NCBI GenBank assembly: GCA_949825065.1
Contig: OX463865.1
Location: forward strand, 20,445,115-20,509,114
Length of the DNA stretch: 64,000 nucleotides
Origin: Odontocerum albicorne
Lineage: Eukaryota > Arthropoda > Insecta > Trichoptera > Odontoceridae
Direction: 5' to 3'
Below are positions 32,315 to 43,165 of this stretch, in pieces. Positions within the stretch are counted from its first letter, which is position 1. Each line of letters starts with the position of its first letter. Both the position numbers and the translations under genes were made by a program. The notes under the pieces are model-generated. The model did no database searches, was not told the origin of the DNA, and saw nothing but the letters and a program-made list of their open reading frames with translations.

Positions 32315-32870
32315 CATACATACGAGTACCATCACGCCGTTTTTAGGCAGAGAGGAGAGCGCCAGACTTTGCTATCGCGATACATATTTCGTATCTTCTA
32401 CATCCATATTAAACCTTCTTACACAACTCCTCCGATTTCTTTTACTTCTTAGATTCAGAATATCATTCAATTGATCAAACCATACTTTCCTTGATCTTCC
32501 TCTCACACGTCTTCCACTCACATTTGCGCTATATATTTATTTTGTTAGTCTTTATTCACTCATTCGTTCTACATGTTCAAACCATCTCAGTGTGGTCTTC
32601 TTTATTTCACTCAACACAACTGCCTCTAAGTTCACATTCATCCTTAATCACTTCATTCGATATTCTGTCATACATTGTCACTCCATGTATTCGCCTCAAA
32701 GCGCGCATGTCTACAGTATTTATTAGGCTCCTCTCAGTTTTTTTCAGGTTCACGTTTTACACAATTACAAGAAAGTTTGACATCAAAATAATATTGTTGA
32801 CTATCAAATCAACAGATATTGTTCGATTCAAATATATACGTTTTAGTGCCCCATTGACTTTGTTTCCTTC
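32315..32870 (-). mobile_element. LINE-B 3' end with internal scar-like insertion
   Basis: Minus strand. The tail catacatacgagtaccatcac is followed by ggcagagaggagagcgccag, then ccttgatcttcctctcaca, then tcatccttaatcacttcatt, and the region before agtgccccattgactttgtt. Other copies read catacataccatcacg, so CGAGTA is inserted at the TA in this one. Bases 32870-33330 show no recognised feature. Confidence 0.7.
32321..32328. other. TACGAGTA insertion in LINE-B tail
   Basis: Comparison with 16818, 46505 and other LINE-B tails shows a 6-bp gain at the TA of catac|catcacg. Confidence 0.7.
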
Positions 32871-33339
32871 ATTCCCCAATAGAAAAAGTGTGATTTTTCA
32901 CCAAAGCAACGCTAAACTGGTATGTCCTGCCTCACCAGTCGTATTTATCGGACCTTGTAGCCCCCTCCGATTACCACTTATTCCAGTTCCAAGAGAAGTC
33001 CCTTTAGGGAAAGAACTTCACTTCTTATGTAGTAGTTCTTTGTTCAAAGAGATGTGAAGTTTTGGAAGGAGAGAATTTTCAAGTTACTTGAAAGATGGTG
33101 TAAGGCATTGGAACAAAACGGTGCATATATAACATACAAAAAATGTATAATTCATATTTTTAATGCGGCCCTAATATTTGCACAGGCCTGCTTGGTGTAT
33201 ATCACTTAAAACACGTGCACAGCGCAGCTGTTCTCAAGGGTTAATTTAACTTTCAGTCGAGGGTTTCGGGTTCGATTTAGAATGGTACCCAAAAAAAGGG
33301 TACCAATATTTTAAAAGAGTTGTACTTTTTGTTATGTAC

Positions 33340-33440
33340 AGTACAACATGGCGGGTTTATTGCTACGAGGTTATCTCTTTCAACTAACCAGAAAGTTGTT
33401 TAAACAAGTCTTAAATGAAAACCAGACTGGAATAAATATA
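33340..33440 (-). mobile_element. SINE-A 3' part
   Basis: Reverse complement of the tail: tggcgggtttattgctacga, ggttatctctttc, then aaaaccagactggaataaat. The hairpin arms carry mutations. Confidence 0.65.
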
Positions 33441-33479
33441 TGCTAAACTCTTCAGCAATATATATAATAAAGGTAATAA

Positions 33480-33790
33480 TGTGACAGCAACAGTAAACCT
33501 TCATCAAAGCAATGATAAATTACCAGTAAGTAAGGGAGTCCGCCAGGGTGATACGAGTACCATCTGGCCAAAATTATTGAACGCTACCCCGAAAGATGTG
33601 TTTAAGGAGCTCGAATGGGAAAATAAAGGAATCTGCATCAATGGTTCATATCTAAGCCATCTTACAATACATTTTCTGACGATATTATTATCTTCGCTAC
33701 ACGTACTGAGGAACTACAAAGTCAAATAATGGAGCTGACGGAAGCTAGTAAACTAGTGGGTTTTAAAATGAATATTGGAAAGACAAAATA
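33480..33790 (+). pseudogene. LINE-K reverse transcriptase core
   Basis: Reads SKGVRQGDT-ST-IWPKLLNA, then VFKELEWENKGICINGSYLS, then a shifted HLRFSDDIIIFATRTEELQ-type block with the catalytic D-D, then LTEASKLVGFKMNIGKTK. In the family G-D-T is followed directly by I-S/W-P-K-L. The extra S-T comes from a 6-bp TACGAGTA insertion at 33552. A frameshift lies near 33665. Confidence 0.8.
33552..33559. other. TACGAGTA insertion inside a reverse-transcriptase motif
   Basis: gatacgagtaccatctggcc against the expected gataccatctggcc. It adds two in-frame residues between the conserved G-D-T and P-K-L. Confidence 0.75.
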
Positions 33791-33853
33791 GATGTCGAAC
33801 TGTTATGCCGATAACACATTGACCCAGGTAGACGGGACACAGCTAGAATACTA

Positions 33854-34758
33854 CCTTGATCAAAAAGTTTTAGGACCGGTCACCGTGTGGCGCTGTCAGT
33901 CACCCGATTGGAATTCTTTTTTTTTTTTTGTTAGGTCACCACATCTATCATTGACACTTCCCTCCAAATTCCAGCGTCATAGCTTGACATTTGTAAAAGT
34001 TACGCTGTACTGAGTACATCTACCTTTGTGCGTGTTTTCGATTTTTTACAAGTTTGAAAATGGCATCAACTGTGCATCAACGAGTTTGCATTAGATTTTG
34101 TGTGAAAAACGGATTTAACGGTCCGCAGACCTTGGAAGTGTTGGAGAAGTGATTTTCGGTGGCACGAACGCTTCAGAAAGGGTTGTGAGTCGGTCGAGGA
34201 TGACGAACGCAGTGGCAGTCGATAACCGATGAAAACATCGATAAAATCAAAGAAATGTTGGCCGAAAACCACAAATTCGCCATTAGAGAGCTGGCAGAGG
34301 ACTTGAACATCGCTTATGGATCCGCTCAAGTCATTTTGGTTAGTGATTTGGGCCTCAGACATGTCGCTGCAAAACTGGTACCGAAAGACCTCTATTTCAC
34401 GCAAAAAAAAGGACCGCGTTCAAATCGCGAAAGACATGATTTCCATGAGTTTTTGACCAAAAACAACACGATTACTATCCAGCAGCCTTCGAATTCACCT
34501 GATCTGACTCCCTGCGACGTTTTCCTGTTCAACCGACTTAAAAAACCGTTTCGCGGAACGCGTTAAAGCACCCGAGAGGATGTCATGAAAAAATCGAAGA
34601 CGGCTCTGATGGACATACCGAAAATTGAGTACCAGCGGTGTTTCGAGGATTGGATCAAGCGTTGGCGTAAGTGCGTTGCAGTAGATGGGGAGTACTTTGA
34701 AGGGGACCATGTCGATTTTGATGAATAAACTTGTATTTTCGATTTTATGAATAAAGTC
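33854..34758 (+). mobile_element. Deleted mariner, copy 2
   Basis: The left TIR begins CTTGATCAAAAAGTTTTAGG after a TA. The ATG at 34060 starts MASTVHQRVCIRFCVKNGF as in copy 1. HTH KFAIRELAEDLNIAYGSAQ is followed, across the same deletion junction, by the C-terminal block with SPDLTPCDVFLFN and KWRKCVAVDGEYFEGDH-type residues. The right TIR is lost after aataaagtc. It is about 95% identical to copy 1 by eye. Confidence 0.88.
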
Positions 34759-34889
34759 CAAGTATGTTAAGTCCAAGTAGATCTACTTAGGACTTAGAAG
34801 TATTTCATTTGAGGATTGCACTTTAGAGTGAAATAAAACGACAAGCAAAACTAACTTGGAGTTCCTTCGGACGACTAATCTACATTTTC

Positions 34890-35341
34890 AAGAACAATCT
34901 CACAACCTGTTTCAATCGGAAAGTATTTAACCAATTCATTTTACAAGTATTAACATATGGATGAGGAACTCGGAGTCTTTCTGTACGAATGATACAAAAG
35001 TTCCAGACAACACAACGCAGCATGGAAAGAACAGAAGTGACCGCAAACGCAATGAATGGATACGCACCCAAACAAAAGTTGATGATGTCATAGAGGTCGC
35101 AAAAATACTCGAGTAGAAGTGAGCTGGGTACGTCGCCCGAGCAACGGACCATTGATGGACGTATGGAGTAATATAGTGGTATCCGACAGACAGAATAAGG
35201 TCTGTAAGAATACCAAAGGCATGCTGGGTGGACTAAATACGTAGGCAAGCAGTAATCACGTAGCAGCAATGCACAAAGGACAGGATTTTTTAGAAATAGT
35301 TTGGAGAGGCCTACATCCTGCAGTGGATCAATGTGAACTGA
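34890..35341 (+). pseudogene. LINE-K C-terminal fragment
   Basis: With frameshifts: TYG-ETRSLSVRMIQKFQTTQ, then RNEWIRTQTKVDDVIEVAK, then a W-A-G-Y-V-A-R-A-T-D equivalent, RRPKA-WVD, ending ERPTSCSGSM/AYILQWINVN. This matches the minus-strand LINE-K at 29.8-30.3 kb. Confidence 0.7.
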
Positions 35342-35399
35342 TATATTTATGAGGAACAAAATAATTCGATATAGGAAATTTCGATATATGTTATGTAGA

Positions 35400-35650
35400 C
35401 CACTTTTCAGGACTTCTCAGGAGTCCCCTGATTCTTTGGGCACATTGCTCGTGGCCAATGAGACAATTTGGAAAGGTTTGTGGTTACTGGAGGCGTGGAA
35501 GGGCGACGCACAAGAGGAAGCATCCCAATGCGTCGAATTGACCAAGTGAAAGACGCTACTGGACTACCCTTAACGACTGCCCTTCGAGCCGCGGAGTGCA
35601 GGGATGGATGGAGAGGAGTCGTCAGAGGCTATCACAAATTTTCCCCAATA
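35400..35650 (+). pseudogene. Another LINE ORF2 C-terminus
   Basis: Frame reads DNLERFVVTGGVEGRRTRGS, then RRIDQVKDATGLPLTTALRA, then AECRDGWRGVVRG. This is the GHI-xR-x-x-D-N-L-E-R / G-K-R-x-R-G-R / R-W-I-D-Q-I-K pattern of LINE C-termini, distinct from LINE-B and LINE-K. Confidence 0.6.
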
Positions 35651-36112
35651 CAACCTTGTAACGACGTTCAGTAATTTTAATTATTTTATCAACTTTAATA
35701 CAAGCCTCGATTCTAATAAATAGCAAGTTATTTAGGTAAATACGTTACATAAAACTAACAATAATGACTAATTATTACATCTTGTTAGAAATTAGCAAAA
35801 ATATATCACTTTGTTAAAATCAAATAATATTTGGCGACGTTCGTCAAAAGTCACTACGTTAGTCTGCATTGGCTAAGGATGGGGTATACGATAATTGGAT
35901 TTTCGATTTTTTTTATATATAAAATCAAATGTTCGTAATTAGTATTAATCCATAGTGGATCTTGGCCTATTTAAAGATAGATAAAAACCATATTATACAA
36001 TACATTAGAAAGTCAGTTTAGAGAAAAACAATTTTTCGATTTATAAAAAAACGATTCGATTTGCAAAAAAAAAACGATTTTACCCCATCCCTTTGAGACA
36101 TGACATTTCAAA
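35640..36112. repeat. Internal copy of the 36.6-37.1 kb MITE, ends missing
   Basis: Shares ccccaatacaaccttgtaac, then cctcgattctaataaatagc, then gattttaccccatcccttt with the next element, about 85-90% identical by eye. It lacks the outer TIR segments. The spacer 36112-36550 contains a SINE-D tail near 36455-36520 (minus) and otherwise nothing recognised. Confidence 0.75.
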
Positions 36113-36555
36113 CGCCACAGGGACCATGTTACATTTTCTTGAGTATAACTGCAATTCTTCTGCATGACCCGTGTTGGCTAGAATAAACGTTGTTGTGTTG
36201 ACCTACTGTATCTCCACGGGCCCCTCCCGTGTTGCACTTCTCGGCCTTATCTCTCGCACACGAGTGTTGGGTTGGCAGTGTCTACGTCTAAGCGCTGCTA
36301 GATAACCGATAAGCAGAAGTGCCGAGCTCTGTCAACAGTCACTTACTTGGAATGTTGGAATATCGGATAGTATGAACATACGAGTATACCTCACAACAGT
36401 TAATATTGGAACTTTTAAATAATAATAATATTAAAAGGACCATTTATGGTATTTAGCACCGTATAGAAAGCAGACTGACCTAAAGGGCCTTCTAACTTGG
36501 AATTCGAACTCACTATGACTGACAATAAATCTTCTATGTAAGCGTTGTTCCACTA

Positions 36556-37129
36556 TACTTCGGAAATTCTAGGATGAGTCCTATGACAGTTCACAAATTT
36601 GCCCCAATACAACCTTGTAACGATGTTCAGTAATTTTAATTATTTTATCAACTTTAATATAAGCCTCGATTCTAATAAATAGCAAGTTATTTAGGTAAAT
36701 ACATTACAAAAAACTAACAATAATGACAAATTAATACATCTTGTTACAAATTAGCAAAAATGTGGCAGTTTGTTAAAATCAAATAATATTTGGTGAAGTT
36801 TTTCAAAAGTCACTACGTTAGTCTGCATTGGCTAGGGATGGGGTGTACGAGAATTTGATTCTTTTATTTTTTTATGCCTAAAATAAAATGTTCGTAATTA
36901 GTGTTAATTCATAGTGGATCTTGGCCTATTTAAAGATAGATACAAATCATACAATACATTAGAAAGTCAGTATAATGAAAATTAGGAATTAAAACGTCAG
37001 TTTAGAGAAAAACAACTTTTCGATTTATAAAAAAACTATTAAATTCGTAAAAAAAAAACGATTTTACCCCATCCCTTTGTGACATGACGTTTAAAACGCC
37101 ACAGGACCCATCCTAGAGTTTCTGAACTA
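36556..37129. mobile_element. Tc1/mariner-type MITE with about 30-bp TIRs
   Basis: Left end TACTTCGGAAATTCTAGGAT and right end (reverse complement) TAGTTCAGAAACTCTAGGAT, continuing with gagtcctatg / gggtcctgtg. TA duplications flank both sides. No coding capacity. The interior is also present at 35.64-36.11 kb. Confidence 0.75.
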
Positions 37130-37416
37130 TAAATAACAAATCTAAGTTCTTTATCAATATAAAATGTACACATATGTTATGTTCCACAGTTACGTAAGGC
37201 TGTGTTACTTGAATAAATTTGGTAATATTTTGTGATATATCATACATACGAGTATATACTCGTATATTGAACCTAAATATACATATTAATTATTAAATCA
37301 TTTTAAACAATGACTTTTTTATTATTATTACTGATTTTTTGTATCTCTGTACATGTTAGTTTAAGATAAAGTTTTGTATTTGTATTAACTTGTCATAATA
37401 TGTGCATTTCTATATA

Positions 37417-38046
37417 CAGGGTGTCCTGTAACTCGACGTCGAGCCGGTATCGAGGAAAAGGCCAGCTTATGACGGTTAAGAGTTAAAAAAAATTCTTGCA
37501 AAAGCCTTACACTTTTCGAGTTATAGGCATTTTTTTGAAAATCGTAAAAATAGCTACCTTGCGCCTAATGTTTATATGCTGTGACTACAAATTGTCATAT
37601 TTTATTATTTTAATGGTTATATCGCAATCCTAGATAACCCTGCTATTAGCCAGAGTCCGATATAAAACAAAAAAAATCTGCAAGTTCGAAAAAAATATTG
37701 TTTTTGTCCGATCATAAAAACTATTATTTTTTTATAAGCTAACTTTAACTCGTCATACTGTAAAAATAATGTACTAAACTAACCTGGCAAGTTACATCGA
37801 AAGATGGCCTGTTTAGTCAGGATTTCAAAATGGTACAATACATACTTACTACTTCTATAAAAATAATCATAAAAAATCCGTATTTAATTATGACACTTTT
37901 CAATAATCAAATATCAAATTCAATAAGTTTGAGCGAGACAGGCGATGAAGCGCATAACTCGAAAAGTATAAGGCTTTTGCAAGAGATTTTTTTTAATTCG
38001 GCATTTTCCTCGAGACTGGCTTGACATTGACTTACGGGACAACCTG
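37417..38046. mobile_element. Foldback MITE, CAGGGTGTCC ends, TA TSD
   Basis: The left end CAGGGTGTCCTGTAACTCG and the reverse complement of the right end, CAGGTTGTCCCGTAAGTCA, start TIRs that extend about 100 bp with interruptions. They include cttgcaaaagccttacactt and its inverse cgaaaagtataaggcttttg. Flanked by TA at 37415-37416 and 38047-38048. The interior has an unrelated 64-codon open stretch that I consider noise. Confidence 0.8.
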
Positions 38047-38104
38047 TATACATATTAATATTAAATCATTTTAAACAATGACTTTTTTATTATTAACATA
38101 TTAC

Positions 38105-38315
38105 TGATTTTTTTGATCTCCTGTACATGTTAGGTTAAGATAAAGTTTTGTATCTCCTGTACATGTTAGGTTAAGATAAAGTTTTGTATCTCCTGTACAT
38201 GTAAGGTTAAGATACAGTTTTGTATCTCCTGTACATGTTAGGTTAAGATAAAGTTTTGTATCTCCTGTACATGTTAGGTTAAGATACAGTTTTGTATCTC
38301 CTGTACATGTTAGGT
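38105..38315. repeat. 36-bp minisatellite, left block
   Basis: Units: aagataaagttttgtatctc, then ctgtacatgttaggtt. The same array continues at 41882-42130 after the inserted transposon, so the two blocks were once continuous. Confidence 0.92.
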
Positions 38316-38318
38316 TAA

Positions 38319-41300
38319 AGGCCCGTTCTCACGGTTCAAGTTTAGTTGACCGATTAAAGTTGATCGAGACGACTTGAATCAGTTTTTGTTCACACGGTTC
38401 AAGTTTAGTTGACCGATTAAAGTTGATCGACAAAAGTTGAATACGACAAATCGATAAACTCAGCGGGCATCCAGCGAGTTGTTGATGACTCATAACTTGA
38501 ACGATATAAAAAGTTGATCGACTCTATTAAAACAAAGGTTCTCACTACAAATTTCATTCAACTTTTGTTGATCAACTTTAATCGGTCCGTTCAACTTGAA
38601 TTCACATGTTCACACGTTTCGGGCCCGTTCTCACGGTTCAAGTTTAGTTGACCGATAAAAGTTGACCGACAAAAGTTGAATGCAATCTCTAGTGAGAACT
38701 TTTGTTTCGATAGACTTGATCAACTTTTTAAAAAGATTGACCCAGTCAAACTTTATCGTTCAAGTTATGAGTCATTCGTCATTTGCTAGAATTGCATTTG
38801 CATTTAATTTTCGTCAGTGCAGTATTATGGCACCACTGTTTGCGTGGAAGATTCCATTTTCATAATTATAGAAGCTGAAAAAAAAGTCAACAATCAATTA
38901 TAGTAGCTGAAAAAAAAAGTCAACAATGATACCAACAACTCGCCAGATGTCCGCTTCACACCTCAAAGTTCCTCACCGCACTTTTTGTATACCTGCAGGT
39001 ATCTTTTTAAAAGGTAACGGCCGGGATATCCCGCCCACCTCAAACTTCCTTTCCGCACTTTTTTATATTTGCACGTGTTCCCTTCGTGAGTGTTTTGTTT
39101 TGCTAAAAAATTACGCAGTTCTCACACTTTTTTGTGTCTCTAACATATGTGTGGGTCAGAATAATAGTGGTGTATATCCAGGTAAAGGAGTTTTGAGAAA
39201 AATAAGATTTTGTAAAATTTGCTTAGATTAAATAAATACCATTGCTATCATTTTAGAAGCAGTTTTATTTTAAAAATATAATTATTTCACAATATTGGAA
39301 CGTAATAATTAAGAGAAAATAAAAGTTTTTATTAAGTACAAAAACATTTTAAATCGTGTGAATAAATGGAGATACTTCACTATTATTCTGAAAAAAAGTG
39401 AAAATATATATGTTAACAAAATATGACAAAGCATTGTAATATGATTTTATCTGAAACTCATACAAAATTTTTATTGGAGCATTATTAATCGTATATTATC
39501 TCATCATCAGAATCTCTATCCTTGATTTCTGACATAAATGAACGTGTTGCTAGTTCAGTAGGTAGATTTTTATAAAAATTAGCAAAATTAGGTGGGATGA
39601 ACGATAGTAAATTCATCATGTACCTTTTTTTGGAAGAAGAAATGGATCTTCTGGAATTGTATAATAAATTTTGGTGAACATTTGATAGAACATCGAATCG
39701 TCTTCCGGGACCGGATGTCTAAATTCACTGAATAAAAATCTACCTCTGTATTGAAAGTTTCCTTAAATTTAAAAATCATGGGAGACGACGTCTCATATCG
39801 AAGCCATCGTATTTTTAGCCAATTAAAATCATAACCACAAACTGTTTTTTTTTCTATTTGTTACCAGATTTTTTGTAGGTAGAAATTCGGTTCTGTGTAA
39901 TTCTACCACTTTAAACTTGGGCAGTTTTCGTTTTGCATTTTTAATGATTTATATCCATTATTTGGGCCCAAAAATATAATTATGACTGCGGCTTGATTTT
40001 TCGATAATCCCGAACTCCGCATCATTGGGCAAGGGATAGTGCCCAGGAAGTAAAAAATTGTGATCAATAGTTTCTATGGCAATATTAGTATCCCGAAGTA
40101 ACCTCATTAATGATAAAGTAAGTTTTATATTTCTATTTTGTCCAGTGCATGAATCCGAATACATAATAATGTGTTTGTTAGACGAAGCATTTTCTTTATG
40201 TGTTTTATTAACACTGACGCAATATCTTGAGATCCTCGACCACCTTCTGTTTCACCCCAAGTATACATATGTCCCACTCCATTATTAAAACAATGAATGC
40301 CAAAGTTGTAAATATAAAGATTTCGTTTGTAATATGTAATAGATATTGTGAGCTTTGGGAATGGAAGAGCTTTTTGGAGATTGAAAGTAATAACGTAACT
40401 TTGAGTTATTTTATTTTTATAATCCATTTTCAAACATTCTCTATGTTAGCTTGTCCTGCCTTCCAAAAATGTAGATGTTTTTCATTTATAATACTCGTAA
40501 CATTCTTCAACTCCGGATTTACCTCTACTTTCATTTTCATTTCTAATTCATCACACAAACGATGAGTATCTCGGTTAGGTAATTTGAAACTTGGGTTAAA
40601 CTTTCTGTTAAAAATATGATAATAATATTTGAATTTTTCGGTTCGATTCCATTTTCTTTGTATTGTCCCTTATACAAATCATACATTTTGCGGAGAGTCA
40701 ATGCCGGATTCAAGTGGTTTCTGTTCGAATTCTGTACTCCGGAGTAATGGCTTTGGTAGGCTAGAAAGGAATTAATATGTGCAACTATATCGGAATCATC
40801 TAGTTTTCTGGTGGAAGTTTTTCCGCGTTCGTCAACAGTTTCCTGAACATTTTTTCTTGGAAATACATATTTACTATATAGCCTGCCATCGCTTATTTGA
40901 AACGTATTTAAGAAAAACGTTTTGCATACTTCAACCCTTTATCTTCCAATTTCAAAAAGTAAGAAAATGAAATTGTTTTCCCTTAACGTGAGTTATCCGC
41001 GGGACGTTTGCTAGTTTGGTGTACTAGTTTAGATTGGACCAGGCCGAAAATAAATGAATGTTGAATACCATAATCACCTAATTTCCAAAATGAATTAAAA
41101 TTTTGTTTCCTCTCGTCTTCTTTTATTTTTTCAATGCATTTTTTATGCATTTGCAATCTTTGTTTACAAATATTTTTTTAATCACAACATTTGCTTTCTT
41201 GGTGACATATTCTTGGCCACAGTTTCGTAATCTTTTACGTTGATTAATTATTCACGTAGCTGGACGTCTTAACATTTTCTTAGTTTTCTTGACCTCTTGA

Positions 41301-41878
41301 CCTTCATTTTCCTGATTATCATCAGCTTGTTGGTTCATTCCTGACATCTGCTCGGCCTCAGATACATCTAAAAAATAGTATAATAACAAATTTCATGCCC
41401 CCTAACTTTACGTTTTAAATATGTGAAATTTAGATAAATAATTAAAATATGTTAGCTTTTTAAAGGTGGGATAAACATAATATGGTCAAAAACATAACCT
41501 TTAAATATTATCATCTCTATAAAGTGCTTTAAAATACTCAATGTTGGAATTATAAATGTTATTTTCAAAACGACGTTTCTTACGATTTTTGTTCATGTTA
41601 AATAAAATTGTTTTTAGTTCTTCTTTTAACAAAATAGTTATTGTCTGCACAACTTCACACACATCTGCTTTCGACGCCATTTTTAATTAACTGAATAGTT
41701 TCAACTTGAAAGCAAATGGCGACACTTGAACGATAAAGTTTGACTGGGTCAACTTTTAGTTGATCAACTAAAAAGTTGATCAACTTTATTAAAACAAAGG
41801 TTCTCACGTCAAATTTCATTCAACTTTTGTTGATCAACTTTTATCGGTCAACTAAACTTGAACCGTGAGAACACGCCA
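38319..41878 (-). mobile_element. 3.56-kb DNA transposon carrying a DUF7869-like gene
   Basis: The left end AGGCCCGTTCTCACGG and right end (reverse complement) TGGCGTGTTCTCACGG are flanked by TAA at 38316-38318 and 41879-41881. The surrounding minisatellite has a single TAA at the equivalent point (ggttaagataaag), which proves a 3-bp duplication. Subterminal blocks (cgattaaagttgatc, acaaaagttgaat) repeat several times. A second internal copy of the end begins at about 38629, so a short copy may be nested at the left. A decayed gene on the minus strand fills 39.5-41.7 kb. TAA is the TSD type of PIF/Harbinger, but the coding content is not the Harbinger nuclease. Confidence 0.85.
39485..41680 (-). 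pseudogene. Decayed DUF7869-like transposase-like gene
   Basis: ATG at 41680 begins MASKADVCEVVQTITILLKE. A Lys-rich segment follows, then QRKRLRNCGQEYVTKKANV with a Cys-rich CKC element, FWKLGDYGIQHSFIFGLVQ, SHYSGVQNSNRNHLNPALTL, then YVITFNLQKALPFPKL, YKRNLYIYNFGIHCF and RGSQDIASVLI. Next come MYSDSCTGQNRNIKLTLSLM and DHNFLLPGHYPLPNDAEFGI, ending LSFIPPNFANFYKNLPTEL and a D-D-E tail. The order (GKxY..K, SHY, D-x-Q-K-x-L, Y-S-D-S-C-x-G-Q-N, D-H-x-F-L..G-H) is a protein family widespread in arthropods. I believe it is annotated DUF7869. At least three stops or frameshifts and an 8-mer TACTCGTA insertion at 40492 make it non-functional. An acceptor-like tactattttttag lies before DVSEAEQ. Its location between TIRs indicates it is the mobilising protein or its partner. 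Confidence 0.8.
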
Positions 41879-41881
41879 TAA

Positions 41882-42130
41882 GATAAAGTTTTGTATCTCC
41901 TGTACATATTAAGTTAAAATAAAGTTTTGTATCTCCTGTACATGTTAGGTTAAGATAAAGTTTTGTATCTCCTGTACATATTAGGTTAAGATCAAGTTTT
42001 GTATATCCTGTACATGTTAGGTTATGATAAAGTTTTGCATCTCCTGTGCATGTTAGGTTAAAATAAAGTTTTGTATCTCCTGTACACGTTAGGTTAAGAT
42101 AAAGTTTTGTATTTGTATTAACTTGTCATA
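41882..42130. repeat. 36-bp minisatellite, right block
   Basis: Continuation of the 38.1-38.3 kb array, with more substitutions (gtgcatg, tacacg). It runs into ttgtattaacttgtcat, a sequence also present at 37385, left of the foldback MITE. Confidence 0.9.
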
Positions 42131-42214
42131 TGTGCATTTGTATATACAGTGTTGTGTCGTAAATTAAATAAATAAAAATAAAAAATAAATATTTATAAGT
42201 TGTGGATAGCAAAA

Positions 42215-42480
42215 AAATGGCTGCGGTCATTAGATTAGATACTTCCCCGCATCTACATATGTTCAGAAAAATATTTTTGGTAAAAAACTTACCAAAGAAG
42301 ACAGATTTTTTCTTATATCACATGTGATATTAATACTACACATGTGATATAAGAAAAAATTTACAGTATTTATTTACAGTACATTTTATTATTTACAGTA
42401 CATTTGACTTTAGGTGTAGAGTAGTGTATACGAGTATGTGTAGCGTTCATATACAATCACAAATTTTGATAAGACCTCCC
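42215..42480 (-). mobile_element. LINE-F 3' UTR with hairpin insertion
   Basis: Minus-strand order: gcggtcattagattagatac, ccccgcatctacatatg, then acttaccaaagaagacag, then ggtgtagagtagtgtat, then cattcatatacaatcac-like end. A TACGAGTA occurs at 42429. The UTR motif expanded at 15 kb is replaced here by a hairpin. Bases 42480-43080 show nothing recognised. Confidence 0.65.
42307..42361. repeat. Perfect 22-bp arm hairpin
   Basis: Arms ttttttcttatatcacatgt and its reverse complement acatgtgatataagaaaaaa surround a short AT-rich loop with tattaatacta. It lies inside a LINE-F UTR. Confidence 0.85.
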
Positions 42481-43084
42481 AAAATAGCGTTTATTCGACT
42501 CTTTTCATTCATTTTCAACTACTATGTTTCAATACGTAATAATTCAGTAATAAAAATAAAATAATTTCTTTTTATTCACGTCCAGATGAAGTGTTCAATA
42601 AACAATAATCTCGAGTGAAGATTTTATAGTTTTGACATTGCGCTATCAGTTGATGTATCGGGTTGGTATTGTTGTGTTTAATGGTTTTTTGTGGGTGTTT
42701 TTTTGTTTCGAAAATTGATATAAAATGTGTTAAAAGGAATTGTAAGTAGTTGATCTCGTGAATATTTTATAAACAAACACCGTTTTATAACAGTTCAACA
42801 AAGCAAATCCAGGATTCAAAAAAGGAAAAAAAAAAATAAATGCCTGACGACTGGGTGAAGCTATCAGAAAAGATGACACCTGGACGCCAACTGTCTTGGT
42901 CTACTTGAAGAACCCTGAATAGACTGCGAATAAGTGTGAGTAGATGCAACGTGACACATAGAGAGATCTTGGGGTATCTTGAAAGAACACACGTTATTTC
43001 TTGAATCTTCGAAAAGACTATAGTTTCACTTTGTGGTGCCATGTTTTATATAAAAGAAAAAATAAGTAAATAAAACACTTATTT

Positions 43085-43165
43085 TATATTTTTGTCTTCA
43101 CCGCTGGTTTATTTTTGGGCTTACTACCGGTTTCGAAGACCACCGTCTTCATCGTCAGGTGAAGA
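43085..43165 (-). mobile_element. Retroelement 3' motif with CTGACGA/CGAAAC core
   Basis: Minus strand reads cctgacgatgaagacggtgg, then tcttcgaaaccggtagtaag. GAAGAC and GTCTTC flank a 4-nt loop, followed by GAAAC. This resembles the layout in the Penelope-like tails and may be a structured RNA. Bases 43165-44000 include a 71-codon open stretch (43635-43850) that I do not recognise. Confidence 0.45.

Noticed and set aside
40227..40565. 112-codon plus-strand frame
   Set aside because: It is antisense to the recognisable DUF7869-like protein on the minus strand.
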